From Rhytidiadelphus loreus (lineage: Eukaryota; Streptophyta; Bryopsida; Hypnales; Hylocomiaceae), in the NCBI GenBank assembly GCA_947034895.1, contig OX344762.1, forward strand, positions 23,912,760-23,976,759: 64,000 nt of DNA, read 5' to 3'. Numbering within the stretch: the stretch's first letter is position 1; every line of letters starts with the position of its first letter. Positions 48,247 through 60,337 of this stretch are shown here, piece by piece. The translations under genes and the position numbers were made by a program. Under the pieces are notes generated by a model that worked only from the letters and a program-made list of their open reading frames with translations, had not been told where the DNA came from and ran no database searches.

Positions 48247-50154
48247 CTTGAAATACCTCCGGTCTTCTTCATCCACCAAAACCAAATTGAGGTAATACTT
48301 CACACTGAACTTATTGTTGATGTTTTTGTAAGTTGGGGTCACATCATAAGGGCTCAAGAACAACCTAATTGGAATCAACTCCCATGCACCGCAGTAACAA
48401 ACGTTGGTCAAAACGCATGCTTCTCTATCAAGAACATGAGCATACAAAAGCATTTGTTGACATTCACAACGATGAAAGTAGCAAGAAAGCATGAAAGGTA
48501 TTTTGCAAAAAATCAAAGGAATTAGTAAAGTAAGGTTGCTCTAGAGAGGTATATAAAGAAACTCACCACAAACAGGAGCACCATCCATGATTTCATACTT
48601 GGCTAGTGTCTTGCTCTTGTTGTAAGTATTGGGGCCAGATCGAGTAGACTCTCGCTTTCTTATTTCAAGCTCATGTGCTTGATCTTGATTTAGGCTAGTT
48701 GAAAATAGATCTTGCCCACAATCACATTCTTCAGATAGAATCTATTGGAACAACTTAAGGAATTGAAAAAAGATAGCAACAAAAAGAAAACAAGGCTATC
48801 TAAACTCAACTCCATAACTTCCATTTTGTGCAACAATTGATATAAGTTATGAGACACATTACTAGGTCAGAATACTCAAAATTGAAAATTATAGATAACC
48901 ATATAGCACTGCTGCTACTAAACATAATATAGAATGTCATGATTTGAAAGATATAAGAACTTACTTGCTTTTGCTATATTCAAACTCAATATGCAAGCAA
49001 TCCTCAATCCCCACCTCCATCTGTTATCCATATGCTAAGACACATTAAAGTTGAACACTAAACCAACTACACTCACACTTGAAAGATTGTAACCAAAATT
49101 TACAAAGATTGCCAATAGTAGTCCTTAAGCCAGAAAAGTCCAAAAACTCCAATTTGAGAGGATAAAGAAGACTTCCAAGGTCGAAAACCAAAATAAACCT
49201 GGTTGTAGCGGCCTATGCAATCGTCTCACCTAGGGCTTTAGATCATGATATGTAAAACTTAGACCAAAGAAGTGGCATGAACATTCAACTATTGCGATGA
49301 CTAGTACTCACCTTTATATTGTTGTTGATCTCAAGAATATGTGAGAAGTTTCACACCTGTCCATTTTAAAATTGTCAATGTTTATATAATATATGAAATA
49401 TTATTTATCATGGTCAACAATGCATGGGAAGCCTTTCTCTAAATTGGAATATTTGCATCATAACCTTTACCAATACAATAGCTCAACATGCTTGAATGAC
49501 AAAAAATTAGCGTGCATAAGTATGGTACCCAAAAATCTTTGTACTCAACAATGTTGCTTGCATAACTCCTACTCATGGTGACTTTCTGAATGTATCTATT
49601 AGAACGTTAAGAGAAATATTAGCAACATCATATACAATATCAACTATACAATGCTCAAAATTATTAATAAAAACAACAAATCTGCATCATACTAGGAACT
49701 AGCAAACAATGCTCTACAGTATTTGCATATCTGGATGATACCAAATGATCAAACTGACACTTACAACAAGAAATGAATTACATTTTTACCTCAATCTTAC
49801 ATTGATGCCATTGTAGGACTCATATTGCATCTCAACAGTAGAGAATTCAAAAAGATACGTCTTTCACTCTATAATTTCACCCACTACAACAAAAGCAGTA
49901 TTTTATGACTGCAAAAAACGACTGCAGTCAGTCGTAAAATCAAATAATATGACTGGCACAGAAATCACTGTAGATGACTTGGAATATGATTGCAGCAGTC
50001 GTTTAGAAGCAATCGCTTCAGACATCAGTCATATTGGTAGTCATATAAGTTGAGGGGTATAAATACCCATAATTAGCCATAGTATGCTAACAAGGCGTAT
50101 ATTTTGACTTTCTTTGACTTTTTATTGAGCTGCTCGGGTAAATGAAAAAATCCT

Positions 50155-50530
50155 AAGTGGAATATGACTGCGTTGAGTCATATTTTTTGATGACGTGGAA
50201 TATGACTGGTCAATCATATTTTGTGGAATATGACTGCGTTGAGTCATATTTTTTGATAACGTGGAATATGACTGCTCAGTCATATTTCGTGGAATATGAC
50301 TGCTCAGTCATATTTTGTAGAATATGACTGCGTTGAGTTATATTTTTTGATGATGTGGAATATGACTGTGGTTAGTCATATTTTGTGGAATATGAATGCG
50401 TTGAGTCATATTTTTTGATGATGTGAAATATGATTATGGTCAGTCATATTTTGTGGAATATGACTGCGTTGAGTTATATTTTTTGATGATTTGTAAAACG
50501 ACTCTTTTTAGTCATATTTTTCAGTCATAT
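50155..50530. repeat. Subterminal repeat array of the CACTA element
   Basis: Repeating unit of about 60 bp: GGAATATGACTGCGTTGAGT, CATATTTTTTGATGACGT, then a second GGAATATGACTG...CAGTCATATT. At least five full or partial units; each contains short inverted copies of ATATGACT. Confidence 0.88.
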
Positions 50531-51334
50531 TGAGAGCACCTAGTCATTTTTCGAAAATTATTATAATCATTTTGTGACTCCAAGTAGTCATTTTTTTTAT
50601 TGATATGTATTTTGAACTATGAATTGAACAAATCATACAATGGTTGTAGGATACCTAAGCATATTTGCAATCATACATTAAAATGATTTAACAATTGAAT
50701 AAAAGATTTCATGTAGTTAAAAACAAATACATATGATTTTAAAGATATACAAGAAACAATTATATTGGAGAGGGAATATATAAGAAGGAATGTGACTCCT
50801 TTCAATGACATTTATAATTTATTAGTCACAAATACAAAATATGTATATCACAATGAATTATTTACATAAGTCAATAGAGACTATATTTCTTACAATAATA
50901 TGAAGTGAGTTGCAAGTAGCCTCCAACGACTTTGTTCCAATTTTGTTGCCTGCATATACAATTAAAGAAATAGAAGGTTAATTTTTAATGAATATACAAC
51001 AAAGCACAATCTTCAAAAGTTTACAACAACAGAAAATATGTAATACAAATTTAGGGTAAGAAGAAAAACAATGGTGATGCAAGGAACAAGAAGAAAAAAG
51101 GCAACAAGTACTATAAGTTAACAACAAATACAAGTTAAGATGCACAAGAAACAATAAGGAGCAACTACTAAGAGGTAACAAGAAACAACAAAATAGAGTT
51201 AAGATGCAACAAAAAGAAATAAGAAACAAAAAGAGAGAACAAAAAGTAAGAAAGAAGAAAGAAGAAGAAGAAAGAATTAAGATGCAAGAAGAAAAAAACA
51301 AGAAGCAAGAGTGAAGATGCAACAAAAGACAACA

Positions 51335-51540
51335 ACTAAGAAACAAAAGTGAATTCAAGATGCAAGAAAACACAACAATTAAGAAACAAGAGTGAACTCA
51401 AAATGCAACAAAACACAACAATTAAGAAACAAGAGTGAACTCAAAATGCAACAAAACACAACAATTAAGAAACAAGAGTGAACTCAAAATGCAACAAAAC
51501 ACAACAACTAAGAAACAAGAGTGAACTCAAAGAGACAAGA
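51335..51540. repeat. Tandem repeat, 43-bp unit, inside the CACTA element
   Basis: AAGAAACAAGAGTGAACTC followed by AAAATGCAACAAAACACAACAA is repeated about four times, starting in a diverged form near 51300. The strand is purine and A/C rich, which produces a long artificial Ser/Leu/Cys-rich frame on the minus strand. Confidence 0.9.
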
Positions 51541-51576
51541 GACAACAAAAGGTAAGGAAGAAGAGTCAAAAGAAGT

Positions 51577-51722
51577 AGTGGCTAGGGTTTCAAAACCCTA
51601 AAAAAATGACGACTAGGGTTTCAAAACCCTAAAAAAAATGATGGCTAGGGTTTCAAAACCCTAAAAAGTGGTGGCTAGGGTTTCAAAACCCTTAAAAAGT
51701 GGTGATTAGGTTTCAAAATTTT
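51577..51722. repeat. Five-copy repeat built on the palindrome AGGGTTTCAAAACCCT (telo-box-like)
   Basis: TAGGGTTTCAAAACCCTAA recurs five times at 31-37 bp spacing, with the last copy decayed. Each unit holds a plant telomere-type TAGGGTTT on one strand and AAACCCTAA (the plant telo-box sequence) in the opposite orientation, separated by the CA at the centre. Confidence 0.88.
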
Positions 51723-52735
51723 AAACAATGGCTTGTCTATATTTTTTTTGATTGCCCATGTTTTTTTTAGGTTGCCCAAAAACAAAAAAATGTTACTACC
51801 ATGAAAATATGACCAATAATATAACTCAATGTTCTCAAACGAGTTCCCTACCGTTCCCTATGAAATACTTTGGTGTTCCCAACGGACGTATAATATACGC
51901 CCGTGAGGTACAAGACCCAAAAACGACTGGCAGTCATATTTTCCCCCAAGGTATTGACGGATTGACCTCCAAAAATATGACTGCGAGTAGTCGCCAGTCA
52001 TCCTCAGTCATATTTTTGCAGTCATAAAACACTGCCATTGTTGTAGTGACCCGGAACATCAAGCTCTCTCACAGCATTTCAAACCCCTCAAAACTTAACT
52101 TGTAGCAAGGATATCACACATACCAATCTTTAACATGAAATTCAACAACTTACACAAGGAGCAGATGCCCACTCACCAAGAGATGTAAAATTATAGAAAT
52201 TGCCTCTATCAAAGTATAGCTCTGCACAACGTTCCAAAAACAGATAAATACTAAACAAAACAAATCACATGAGTAACTAGATTTGTACTCCCATTAGAAT
52301 CTAGCGCTAACAAGTTAAAGTGATAGCACTCGTACTGATTTGTCCTAGAAGCTCAATCTTCACTCCCGTGTATTCAACTTTTTTGCCAAGAATGGGGTCG
52401 ATTCGCACTTGAATTAATTTGCATAAAGGCCAGAGAACTATATTCGATGATGACCACATTGAGTTGTTCAAACTATAAATTCCATAATAATGCTGCAAGA
52501 GAATCAATAAAAACAAAAGGCCTAGAAAAAAACAGTTGCAACACAACGAAGCTATCAAAAAATAGGAGTAACTAACCTTGCCGACAACGCTTTCTTGCCC
52601 TAGAAACAGAGGCACCAAGACACTTTGTCTGTTCTCCTTCTTGACACTCGCTTGCTAACCTTGCTTGCATATCTTGGCGTCGGCAAAATCAATAGACGTT
52701 GTATACACAACCCCGAATGCCCCAATTAAATCATT

Positions 52736-54187
52736 CTAAACACATGCATTTAGAAGATTTAATAATGCTCAAAATCGTCTATATGCCAAAATTGCCATCC
52801 TAAAATCTTAGACAATGGATACAAATACATTAACAAGATACTAATAACCTAAACATCTATTTGAATGTCAATTTTAGGTCATCTATCAAGAAAACCTTAA
52901 ACCTTAATGACTTTTGTATAGTGAATCCAACACATTCCTTGGCACATTCGAATCCTCGTTCATTTGCTAATAAGTAAATGTAAAAATGCAAATATTAGAA
53001 AACTAATCAATCTAATAATAAAAACTATGCACATTGTCAATAATGGTGATTTGGGGGGTCCCTGCCTAATAAGACAGACAATTGGTCACAACAGCACACC
53101 GTTTAAGGTCATATTGGTAACATAAATGGAAGGGTGAACAAATCAAATAGGTCAACCTTATATTTTATTTTTCTTATTAGTTTTAAAGTAGCGGTAGCCA
53201 ATTGCGCCTCTATATGTTTTTCATCAATCTACAATGGGTCATTGAATGGATTGAATAGCCATCTACATTCATCCAAATTATGAAGTTTTCGAAAGTATCC
53301 AAATGGTAGTTGATACATAGTCAAAATTAAAATCTAGCATTGCAAAGTAATAGGATGTCCATTTGGGCTTGCTTGTGTACTATATTGTGCTTTGGTGTCA
53401 ACTACAAAATTAGGAGCATTTGAACTTGGAAGTCCTCCACATTAGGATTTTATGGGGGGGAAATGGATTGATGTACAACTTCTACAAGGACTTTAAAGTT
53501 CATATTTAGATATTCAACCAAACACTAGAAAAATATATTGTCCTTCTCAATGCTTTTACTCTCCATAGTCTAGTTGTATCCTTGACTAAATGCATTAGTA
53601 CTTGTGATTGCTTACAAAGTTACAACCTTTAATTTTACAAATCTATCTCCTAAACGATAAAAAATCCCACTTTGGAACTTTTGAGAACTTGAGAAAACTT
53701 TGATGACTTCATAATTTAGAAGTTTTGTATGAAAAATTTAGAATGGATGCTACTATCATAATCTACATTTGAAGTTTTGTTTTGTCTCATTTTGATTAAT
53801 ATTGCAAAAGTTAGAAGGGTTTTTCCTATTTAAATATAACACCAAACAAAAACTATATTCTTAAGAAATATAAATGAATTTTTCAAGATTGTAGATTGAT
53901 ACTTGCTCAAAAAAAATTGAACCATTCAATTCCAATTAACTAGGTAAAAGTTATGAGTTTTATTTTGTGGACAATGAAGATAGAAAAAACATACAAAGTT
54001 GTCTTTTGCTTTCAATTCTAAAAAATTTCAAATAAAAATAAAAAATGTAGGGTATTAATTGTTTGCTAGGAAATTCTCAACATTGTAATTAACAATTCTC
54101 AATTTCATATAAAAGTTATTAGTATATTAGTTTTTTCTTTCATTCAATACCATCTTCCACTTTACAATTTTTTTTAAGGTGAATATG
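52736..54187. other. Gene-free stretch upstream of the VPS26 relic
   Basis: No supported gene. The first few hundred bases would be the former VPS26 promoter and first exon; no start-codon exon was recognised. Confidence 0.45.
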
Positions 54188-54434
54188 CATTAGATATGTT
54201 TTCTATGTCGTGGAGGGCTCTGAGTTCCCTGCCTTCGGGAACAGTCAAAATTGGGTTCGCGTAGCGAGCTGACGTGGTCGAGAGGCGACCACGTCGGAAA
54301 AAATGATTTTTTTTTTTTTTTTTTTTTCAAATTTTTTTTATCGGGAACGCATGTTCCCTGAAACTGCGGGGGGCGGGACAGCGTCAGGAACGACCCCGAA
54401 ACGGCCCTCCCGAACCCCCAGAAAACATCTAATG
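54188..54434. mobile_element. CATTAGATG-family MITE, copy 3
   Basis: CATTAGATATGTTTTCT and AGAAAACATCTAATG ends, a central poly-T (54305-54327), and GC-rich arms with GAGTTCCCTGCCTTCGGGAA and CCCGAAACGGCCCTCCC. 247 bp; the most GC-rich copy and probably the youngest. Confidence 0.85.
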
Positions 54435-56109
54435 AGGGTTTTCTAGTTAAATTTTTTTACATATGCTTTCAACATACTGAATCTTTATAAAAGATTTCAG
54501 GGCAAGGAAGGGCCATTTTGGGCTTGTTCCCAATCTTGGAAACAATCAAGAATATAAAAATTTAAAAAATTTAAATTTTAAATTTTTTAAATAATTATAA
54601 TTATTTCTTAATAATATCTGATGTGGCAATGCTCATGCCACGTGAGACTGCAGTAATTTATACATTCCCAAAGTTTGGAAACTATAGGGAACCGCAAGGA
54701 ACTTCTAGTCTTATAAAGAAGGTAAATCACTTCTAATGACATGCATAAGTTATAGGACATACAAGTATTTTTCTTAAAATGTTGAAAGATAAAACTTCTC
54801 TTTTTGGAAAGTCTAGAAAAGCCAATTAATTTTAAAAATGTAGGTACATTGAACTTGCAATTGGTGGAGATATTCACTTAAATTTTTTAGGGCAACGTAC
54901 TTGAACAAATCAACCAAAAGATTCTATGATTGAATTTGTTAAAAAAATAATTTATGATGAAGATTTTGACCTTACTTTAAGGATGAATATTATAAAACAA
55001 TTTTGGAACCTCTAAACATGATGGTCTTGTAGGGGTTAATAATTCATTTATTTGCAACATTTATAAATTTGTGCACTCTTGAATTTTGTAAATTGGAAAA
55101 ATCATAGAACTTGAATTATTGAATCTAGAAACTCAATGGTTGTAAATAAAATTAATGTATCTGAACTTTAATCTTTAAATTTGAAATGATTGATTTGAAA
55201 ATTAGATAATTAGATAATTCTAATGGTGATCTTTAGATCAAAATTAGCTTAGCTCATATTTGATAATATATATTTTTGTATTGACAAATATAGGGCACAC
55301 TAGGTGTGTAGAAACAAGTAAATACAACTTGGCCATGGAATTTTGTGGTCACTAAAGCCTTGAAATGAAGCATACGAGTGTAGCTACAACTATTGCTTCA
55401 CATAATCTGAATGTCCCTTCATCCACAATTGCATTATTTTAAAAAAATGAAACTAAAAGGTCACTCGACTAGAAGGTTTGGGGTCATTTTCGGGTAGGGA
55501 GACCTTAGCAATAGGAATTTTCACACCAATATTGAAGCCTAGAAAGTATTTGATTTCTATTGAAAATTAGTTTTTATTGATATTCCTCAACTATTCATTT
55601 GTAATTCTACTTAAAATATAGAAAATTCTCTTAAATATTGGCTAACAATTTGAAAAATAAATTTGCGACTCTAGAGTTTAGATTTTCTAATTTTTAAAAG
55701 GTGAAATAAAAAAATATGTACCATGATATCCAAAACAGTAATATAAACTTAAAAAGATTTTTAAAATATTTGAGCATCAATTGCATTTTGTATGAATTGT
55801 TTCACTTTTTATTTTAAAATTTATGGTAATTTAAAAAAATTCCAAAATAATGTGAAAATTTAACAACTAGGACATATAATTACATTTTCAAAAAATAAAT
55901 ACAAAATATCACATTCATAGGTATTTGTAGAATGAAATTTTAAAAAGTAATTATAGGTTCAATCTTTAAGGGTAAAGATTTTAGTTGACATGGAAGTCTT
56001 GACAATGTGAAGTGGTATTATATTGAAATTTAGAAATGTATGTTGGCCAATAGCTGGTACTAAATTCTACATTTGGCAATATAAAACCCCCAAAGATCCG
56101 AACCCTATG
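54435..56109. other. AT-rich gene-free stretch
   Basis: No supported gene. A lone TTAA-element right end (GGTCTTGTAGGGG+TTAA) occurs at about 55024-55040 without a recognised partner. Confidence 0.45.
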
Positions 56110-57432
56110 GATGCAAAGTGAACCCTTTAAAGTGCAAACTCTCATATATTTTTGAATGCAAATTCCAATTAAATTTTTTTATGGTCTTTGTTGTAGAAAT
56201 TAATTGAACCCCAAAGGTCTCCATTGGTTCCTTCACATTACTTTTCAACTCCCTCAATTGAAATGACATTAAATCAAGTATTGAATCCAAACCCCATTAG
56301 GAAAATTGTAAGCCTTTGAAAAGGTTGTTAAAATTTTATTTTTGGCATCTTTGCGGTGCAAATATAGACCATTAAAAAAAATTAATAATTTAGAAATAAT
56401 AATTAAATAATTTTTATTAAAAAATTCTATAGTATGAGTGCCATGTTAGATTTTGCAAAATTAAAAAAAAATAGTGATTTTTCACTATAAATGCACCAAA
56501 AACCTACAACACTCGCATATTTTTGGTAATGATGGTTGCAAAATGGACCCTTTCAACTCTCATATTTTTCCTTTTTAAATTCCAAATTCTTTGAGCTTTT
56601 GTTTTGAAAATTAATTGAACCTCAAAGGTTCCCATTAGTTCCCTCAAAAAGCTTTTCAACTCCTTCAATTGCAACAATGCTAACACATGAGCATAGAAAA
56701 GAGAGCCTACAAGCCTTTAACCTAATTGTTAGGTATGTACCTACAACCATTTGAAGGTGTTTATAACATATGTACCTATAATATATGTACACTAAAACGT
56801 GAAAAGAGTCTATAACATAGGTACCTATAATATAGGCACCTATAATTATAGAAGGTGTCTATAATATAGACTTCTAGATTCTTAGGCTCATAGATTCTAT
56901 GCTCACATGCTAGCACTTCCCCCCTCAATTGAAAACACATGGAATTTCATTAGATGATTGTTTGGGGCATTGAAGGGCCATTTCAAGATCATTCTTCATG
57001 TTGTGAATTAGCCACTGTTGGCTAGAAGAATTAATAATTTTAAATTTGAAACTATTTGAACTATTTGATCTGGCAATAGTTCTACCACGTTATATTTGTA
57101 TTGTGGCTAAGTTCCTATAGTCTAGGAACTTGGGGGAACTCATAGCCTTATTGAGGGATTGAATCTCATCTAATGTCTATGGATTTCAGTTTTAGTTGTG
57201 TAACTTCAAAATTCTATTATTTTTGTTGTAGCTTCATACCATCATTTTCTTCATAGTGACCTCAAACAAACCCTATAGATACAAAGTAGACCCTATATTT
57301 GTCAATATAGAAATACAATTGGTTAACTCAAAACCTCCCATTTTTTTTAATTTCAAATCTTTTTGGCCTTATTTTATAAATTAACTAAACCTCAAAGGTT
57401 CTCATTGAACTCCCTCAATTAAAAAGACACTA
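56110..57432. repeat. Three dispersed direct copies of a 150-170 bp sequence
   Basis: Copies at about 56110-56282, 56530-56690 and 57276-57432 share [AG]GACCCT or GAACCCT, AACTCTCATAT or a decayed form, TTAATTGAACC.CAAAGGT, and TTTTCAACTCC.TCAATTG near the end. A CATTAGATG-family MITE lies between the second and third. A region of ATA-rich short repeats (GTACCTATAATATA) fills 56730-56870. Confidence 0.75.
56948..57175. mobile_element. CATTAGATG-family MITE, copy 4
   Basis: CATTAGATGATTGTTTGGGG on the left and TTGAATCTCATCTAATG on the right. It contains GAAGGGCCATTTCAAGATC, matching the arms of the other copies. 228 bp, non-coding. Confidence 0.82.
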
Positions 57433-60337
57433 TGGATTTTAATTTTAGTCTTGTGACTTTGAAATTCTACTATTTTTGTCTTGGCTTTGTTCCGCCATTC
57501 TAATCATAAAGGTCATCACTGGAAAGAGATCTTTGCAAGTTAAAGAGTTAATTTTTAGGCTCAAACCTATAAATATTTTTTAATATTGTATTGTATTGTA
57601 TTGCCAATGGGGAGAATATTTTAATAAGGCTAATCATCAAAGCATAGATACATTTGACTACATCTATCTTTAAAACAATACAACATCAATACATCAACAT
57701 CAATACAACATTTCAACACATTCTAAATTTGTTTTGTGGATTGAAATATATTGTGCCCATGAATAGTTGTAATTCAAGTGAAGATCAAGTGCAAAATTCA
57801 AAACGAGTGTAATAATAGAGACATAATTTGATAGTTATTATAATCATGTATTAGCTTCCAAAGTAGATTTTCTTTAATTTTATCTTAACGATATAGGTGT
57901 TAATAATGTAGTGATTGAGAAGCTTACATTATCCTCAAAGTAATTCAAAAAATCATCATTGGATACAAATTCTACAATGTTTTTTTCATTTTTAATAAAT
58001 TACACTCTATAACATTCATAAACAAAAGAGTTAGGTTGCTTAGCCTCAATTCCATTGTCAATCTTAAAAGATTTGTTAGAATCAATCTATAGCAGTAAAA
58101 CTTTCCAAAGTTCTTTATCAATGATAAATATCAAAACACATGGAGGTAGGGACATCCCAAATTTGTATAGATTCAAAAGCATGATTTCATTAGTAGGCCT
58201 ATTTAATTTCGCTAGCTTAAAAGTACATCCCCTCAATGTTTGGGGAGACCTTTGTCAGTTAGTTCATTGTTGGTTGGTGCCGTTGGAAAAATAACCAATT
58301 GGAGTGTGAAATTTGAAGATCCAAAATTAGACAAAAATTTGGTAGAACAAGCAATCAATTGGTAGGCAAAAATAAAGGTGAATATGTATGTAGCTTCCGC
58401 TTTCATGAAATTGATAAATTTTAGCCCCTTCCTAATTTGAATCCAAGGCTAACATCTAAGTTGCTAGAGGTAGGTATTTTTTTAGACAAGGTCAATATTA
58501 CTTTAAGATTGATCATTCACGGACTTGGAGTGCTTGAATATGGTACATGTGGGTATTAGTTAAGCGTTGGTTGCGGCAATCCCTAGCTGCTTTGTCGTCC
58601 ATGTCTACCTAATGTAATGAAATTTAGAGTTGAGTTTCAAAATTAGCATGTCTTTGAAAGATTGTAGCCTTTGCAAATTTGAAATTGAAGGAAAGTGTCC
58701 AATGAGAATTTGATATTAGAGGAAATGACATTAGAGAAAAAAAATGGGGCCTTTATGGGGCCACATGAACTAGTTTATCAATCCAAATTAAAAATTAATA
58801 TTTTATTTGATGAAAAATATTGATTTTTTATTTGCACTTTTCAAATAACTAGTCCAAAGTCTAATGGCCTTCTTGAGACTTCAAATTTTTGGTAATGACC
58901 AATAGATTTTGATAAAGAGAGGATACAACCAATGTCCTTGGACAAAAAAACTTTTTCTACAAAGAAGAGGCAAATTATTGGGGTAGCTCCAAAAACTTCC
59001 TTGACATTGCATTTCCCTAATCAAGACATAGATTTGATTGAAGAATCATTCTAGTAACATCTACGTATATTTTTTAAACCTGCAAAACTTTTATATATAA
59101 TATTCACCCATGTGAAGGCTAAATTTTGGAATTTCCGTTGCCAAAGTTTCTAGTGATGAAAATGGGGCATTGGGAGTAGTAAAGACCTATTTTATTAATC
59201 CATTAAATCTATAAATCTATAGTATGGTTTTAAACTTTTATTATATATTGTGATTTATTTATTTTAAATATATATATAATTGATTTATCAACTAATTGTA
59301 ATCCAAATAGTTTTTTGGGAGTTAGACTAACTAAATTATTAATTTGAGAAAAGGTCAAATAAAATATTTGTAACATGAAAGATCACATGAAATAGCACAC
59401 AAAACACCCTTCTAGCCAATTTTCTAGACTTGTTTGTTTTATTTCTAAAAATAAATCTATTAAGGGCTACTTTATATTAGAGCCTAATTTTTACCCTAAT
59501 TTCAAAACCACCAAAATTAACCAATAGGAGCACTCTAATCCTAAAATTGGGCCATCAATTGGTTTAAAAGCTTTTTCTATTAAAAGGTTATCCAATTTTC
59601 TTTTATATCCCATGGTTGCTTACATAACAATGTTTTGGCACCTAAAAATTGAGCCTAAGAATTAATAAGTGGTTGGCCATTATCCTTGATCTAATTCTAC
59701 AACTAATGCCCAATTTGAGTTGACCCTATGTTTGTGAATTGGAACAATTTGGAATTGGCCTAAGCTCTAATGTAAAGTTGCCCTAAAACCACAACATCAA
59801 TACTTTTAGTGCTCAAAATTGATAAGAAATATGATGTTGGTTAAACATAATTACAATTATAATTCAAAGTATAAGTTACAGAACTTGAATTCTTTAAAGA
59901 GGGTCCTACATGCCAATCAACATCAAACATTGAATTAGACTTGAAAAAATGCAATGCACTTGTATACATTGATGTGTACATTGTATACTTTGATATGAAA
60001 TATTTGGATAGATGAATATCAAAATCTTTATCATAAACAAAATAAAAAATTGATTACAAGAAAACTTAATGGATGATTAAAACAAAAACAAAATGTGCAC
60101 TTGCTTTGGATAGGACACATTTGAATTCATTCATTACCTAAAATTTGCATTAATACTTTTGGAGGAGTTACTTTTTTTATAATTAGATTTACACTTAAAA
60201 TATCCAAAACTTATAAATTTTCCTTCATGATCATTAATTAACCCCTTCATGATCAGATCAAATTTTAAGCAGCATAGGAATGCAATATATTCCAACCATC
60301 AAAATTTTACTTTAAAATTCTTGTTTGAAATTCATCA
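57433..60337. other. AT-rich gene-free stretch
   Basis: No supported gene. A more balanced segment at 58050-58620 is partly open but no family is recognisable. Confidence 0.45.

Larger units (their letters stand above)
49882..52048. mobile_element. CACTA-type (CMC/EnSpm) non-autonomous transposon inserted in a VPS26 exon
   Basis: 2167 bp. Left end CACTACAACAAAAGCAGTAT, right end reverse complement CACTACAACAATGGCAGTGT; both continue TTATGACTGCAAAAA. ACC is duplicated on both sides (49879-49881, 52049-52051). The subterminal region is packed with AATATGACTG / CAGTCATATT motifs in both orientations (about 49925-50530, and again near 51925-52020), as expected for transposase-binding subterminal repeats. 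The interior holds a 43-bp tandem repeat and a telo-box-like repeat. No transposase frame, so it is presumably non-autonomous. Confidence 0.95.
48247..52735 (-). pseudogene. VPS26 (retromer subunit) pseudogene, introns retained, split by a CACTA element
   Basis: VPS26 is an arrestin-fold subunit of retromer, which recycles vacuolar sorting receptors from endosomes. Nine exon remnants are recognisable in family order on the minus strand: 52577-52735 (NDLIGAF, then VPLFLGQESVVGK), 52336-52407 (DPILGKKVEYTGVKIELLGQ), 52177-52221 (YFDRGNFYNFTSL), 52049-52071 plus 49790-49881 (RELDVPG / FEFSTVEM.YESYNG), 49529-49595 (SNIVEYKDFW), 49312-49356 (EINNNIK), 48965-49020 (MEVGIEDCLHIEFEYSKS), 48567-48741 (VIVGKIYF, YEIMDGAPV), and about 48247-48383 ([29 protein letters not shown]). 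Breaks: stops at 52656, 49864, 49351 and 48690; a 1-base loss near 48670; non-AG acceptors before 52071 and 48383; the transposon in exon 4; no C-terminal exon found. Retained introns show a copied gene, not a processed one. It may instead be the degenerate sole local copy; the rest of the genome would decide. Confidence 0.92.

Noticed and set aside
48127..48516. 129-aa minus-strand frame containing clear VPS26 sequence
   Set aside because: Not an intact gene. Only 48247-48383 is VPS26 exon; the ends of the frame are read-through into intron sequence, and the other exons carry stops and a transposon.
50978..51373. 131-aa Ser/Leu/Cys-rich minus-strand frame
   Set aside because: Produced by a purine-rich low-complexity tandem repeat inside the CACTA element, not by a gene.
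51335..51540. Regular repeats that might suggest a CRISPR array
   Set aside because: The repeats are directly adjacent without unique spacers, in a plant transposon.
51577..51722. Interstitial telomere tract
   Set aside because: Each unit has one telomere-type motif per orientation set in a palindrome; there is no run of adjacent TTTAGGG units.
58055..58294. 79-aa plus-strand frame
   Set aside because: No domain, no continuation through plausible splice sites, and AT-rich codon content like its surroundings.
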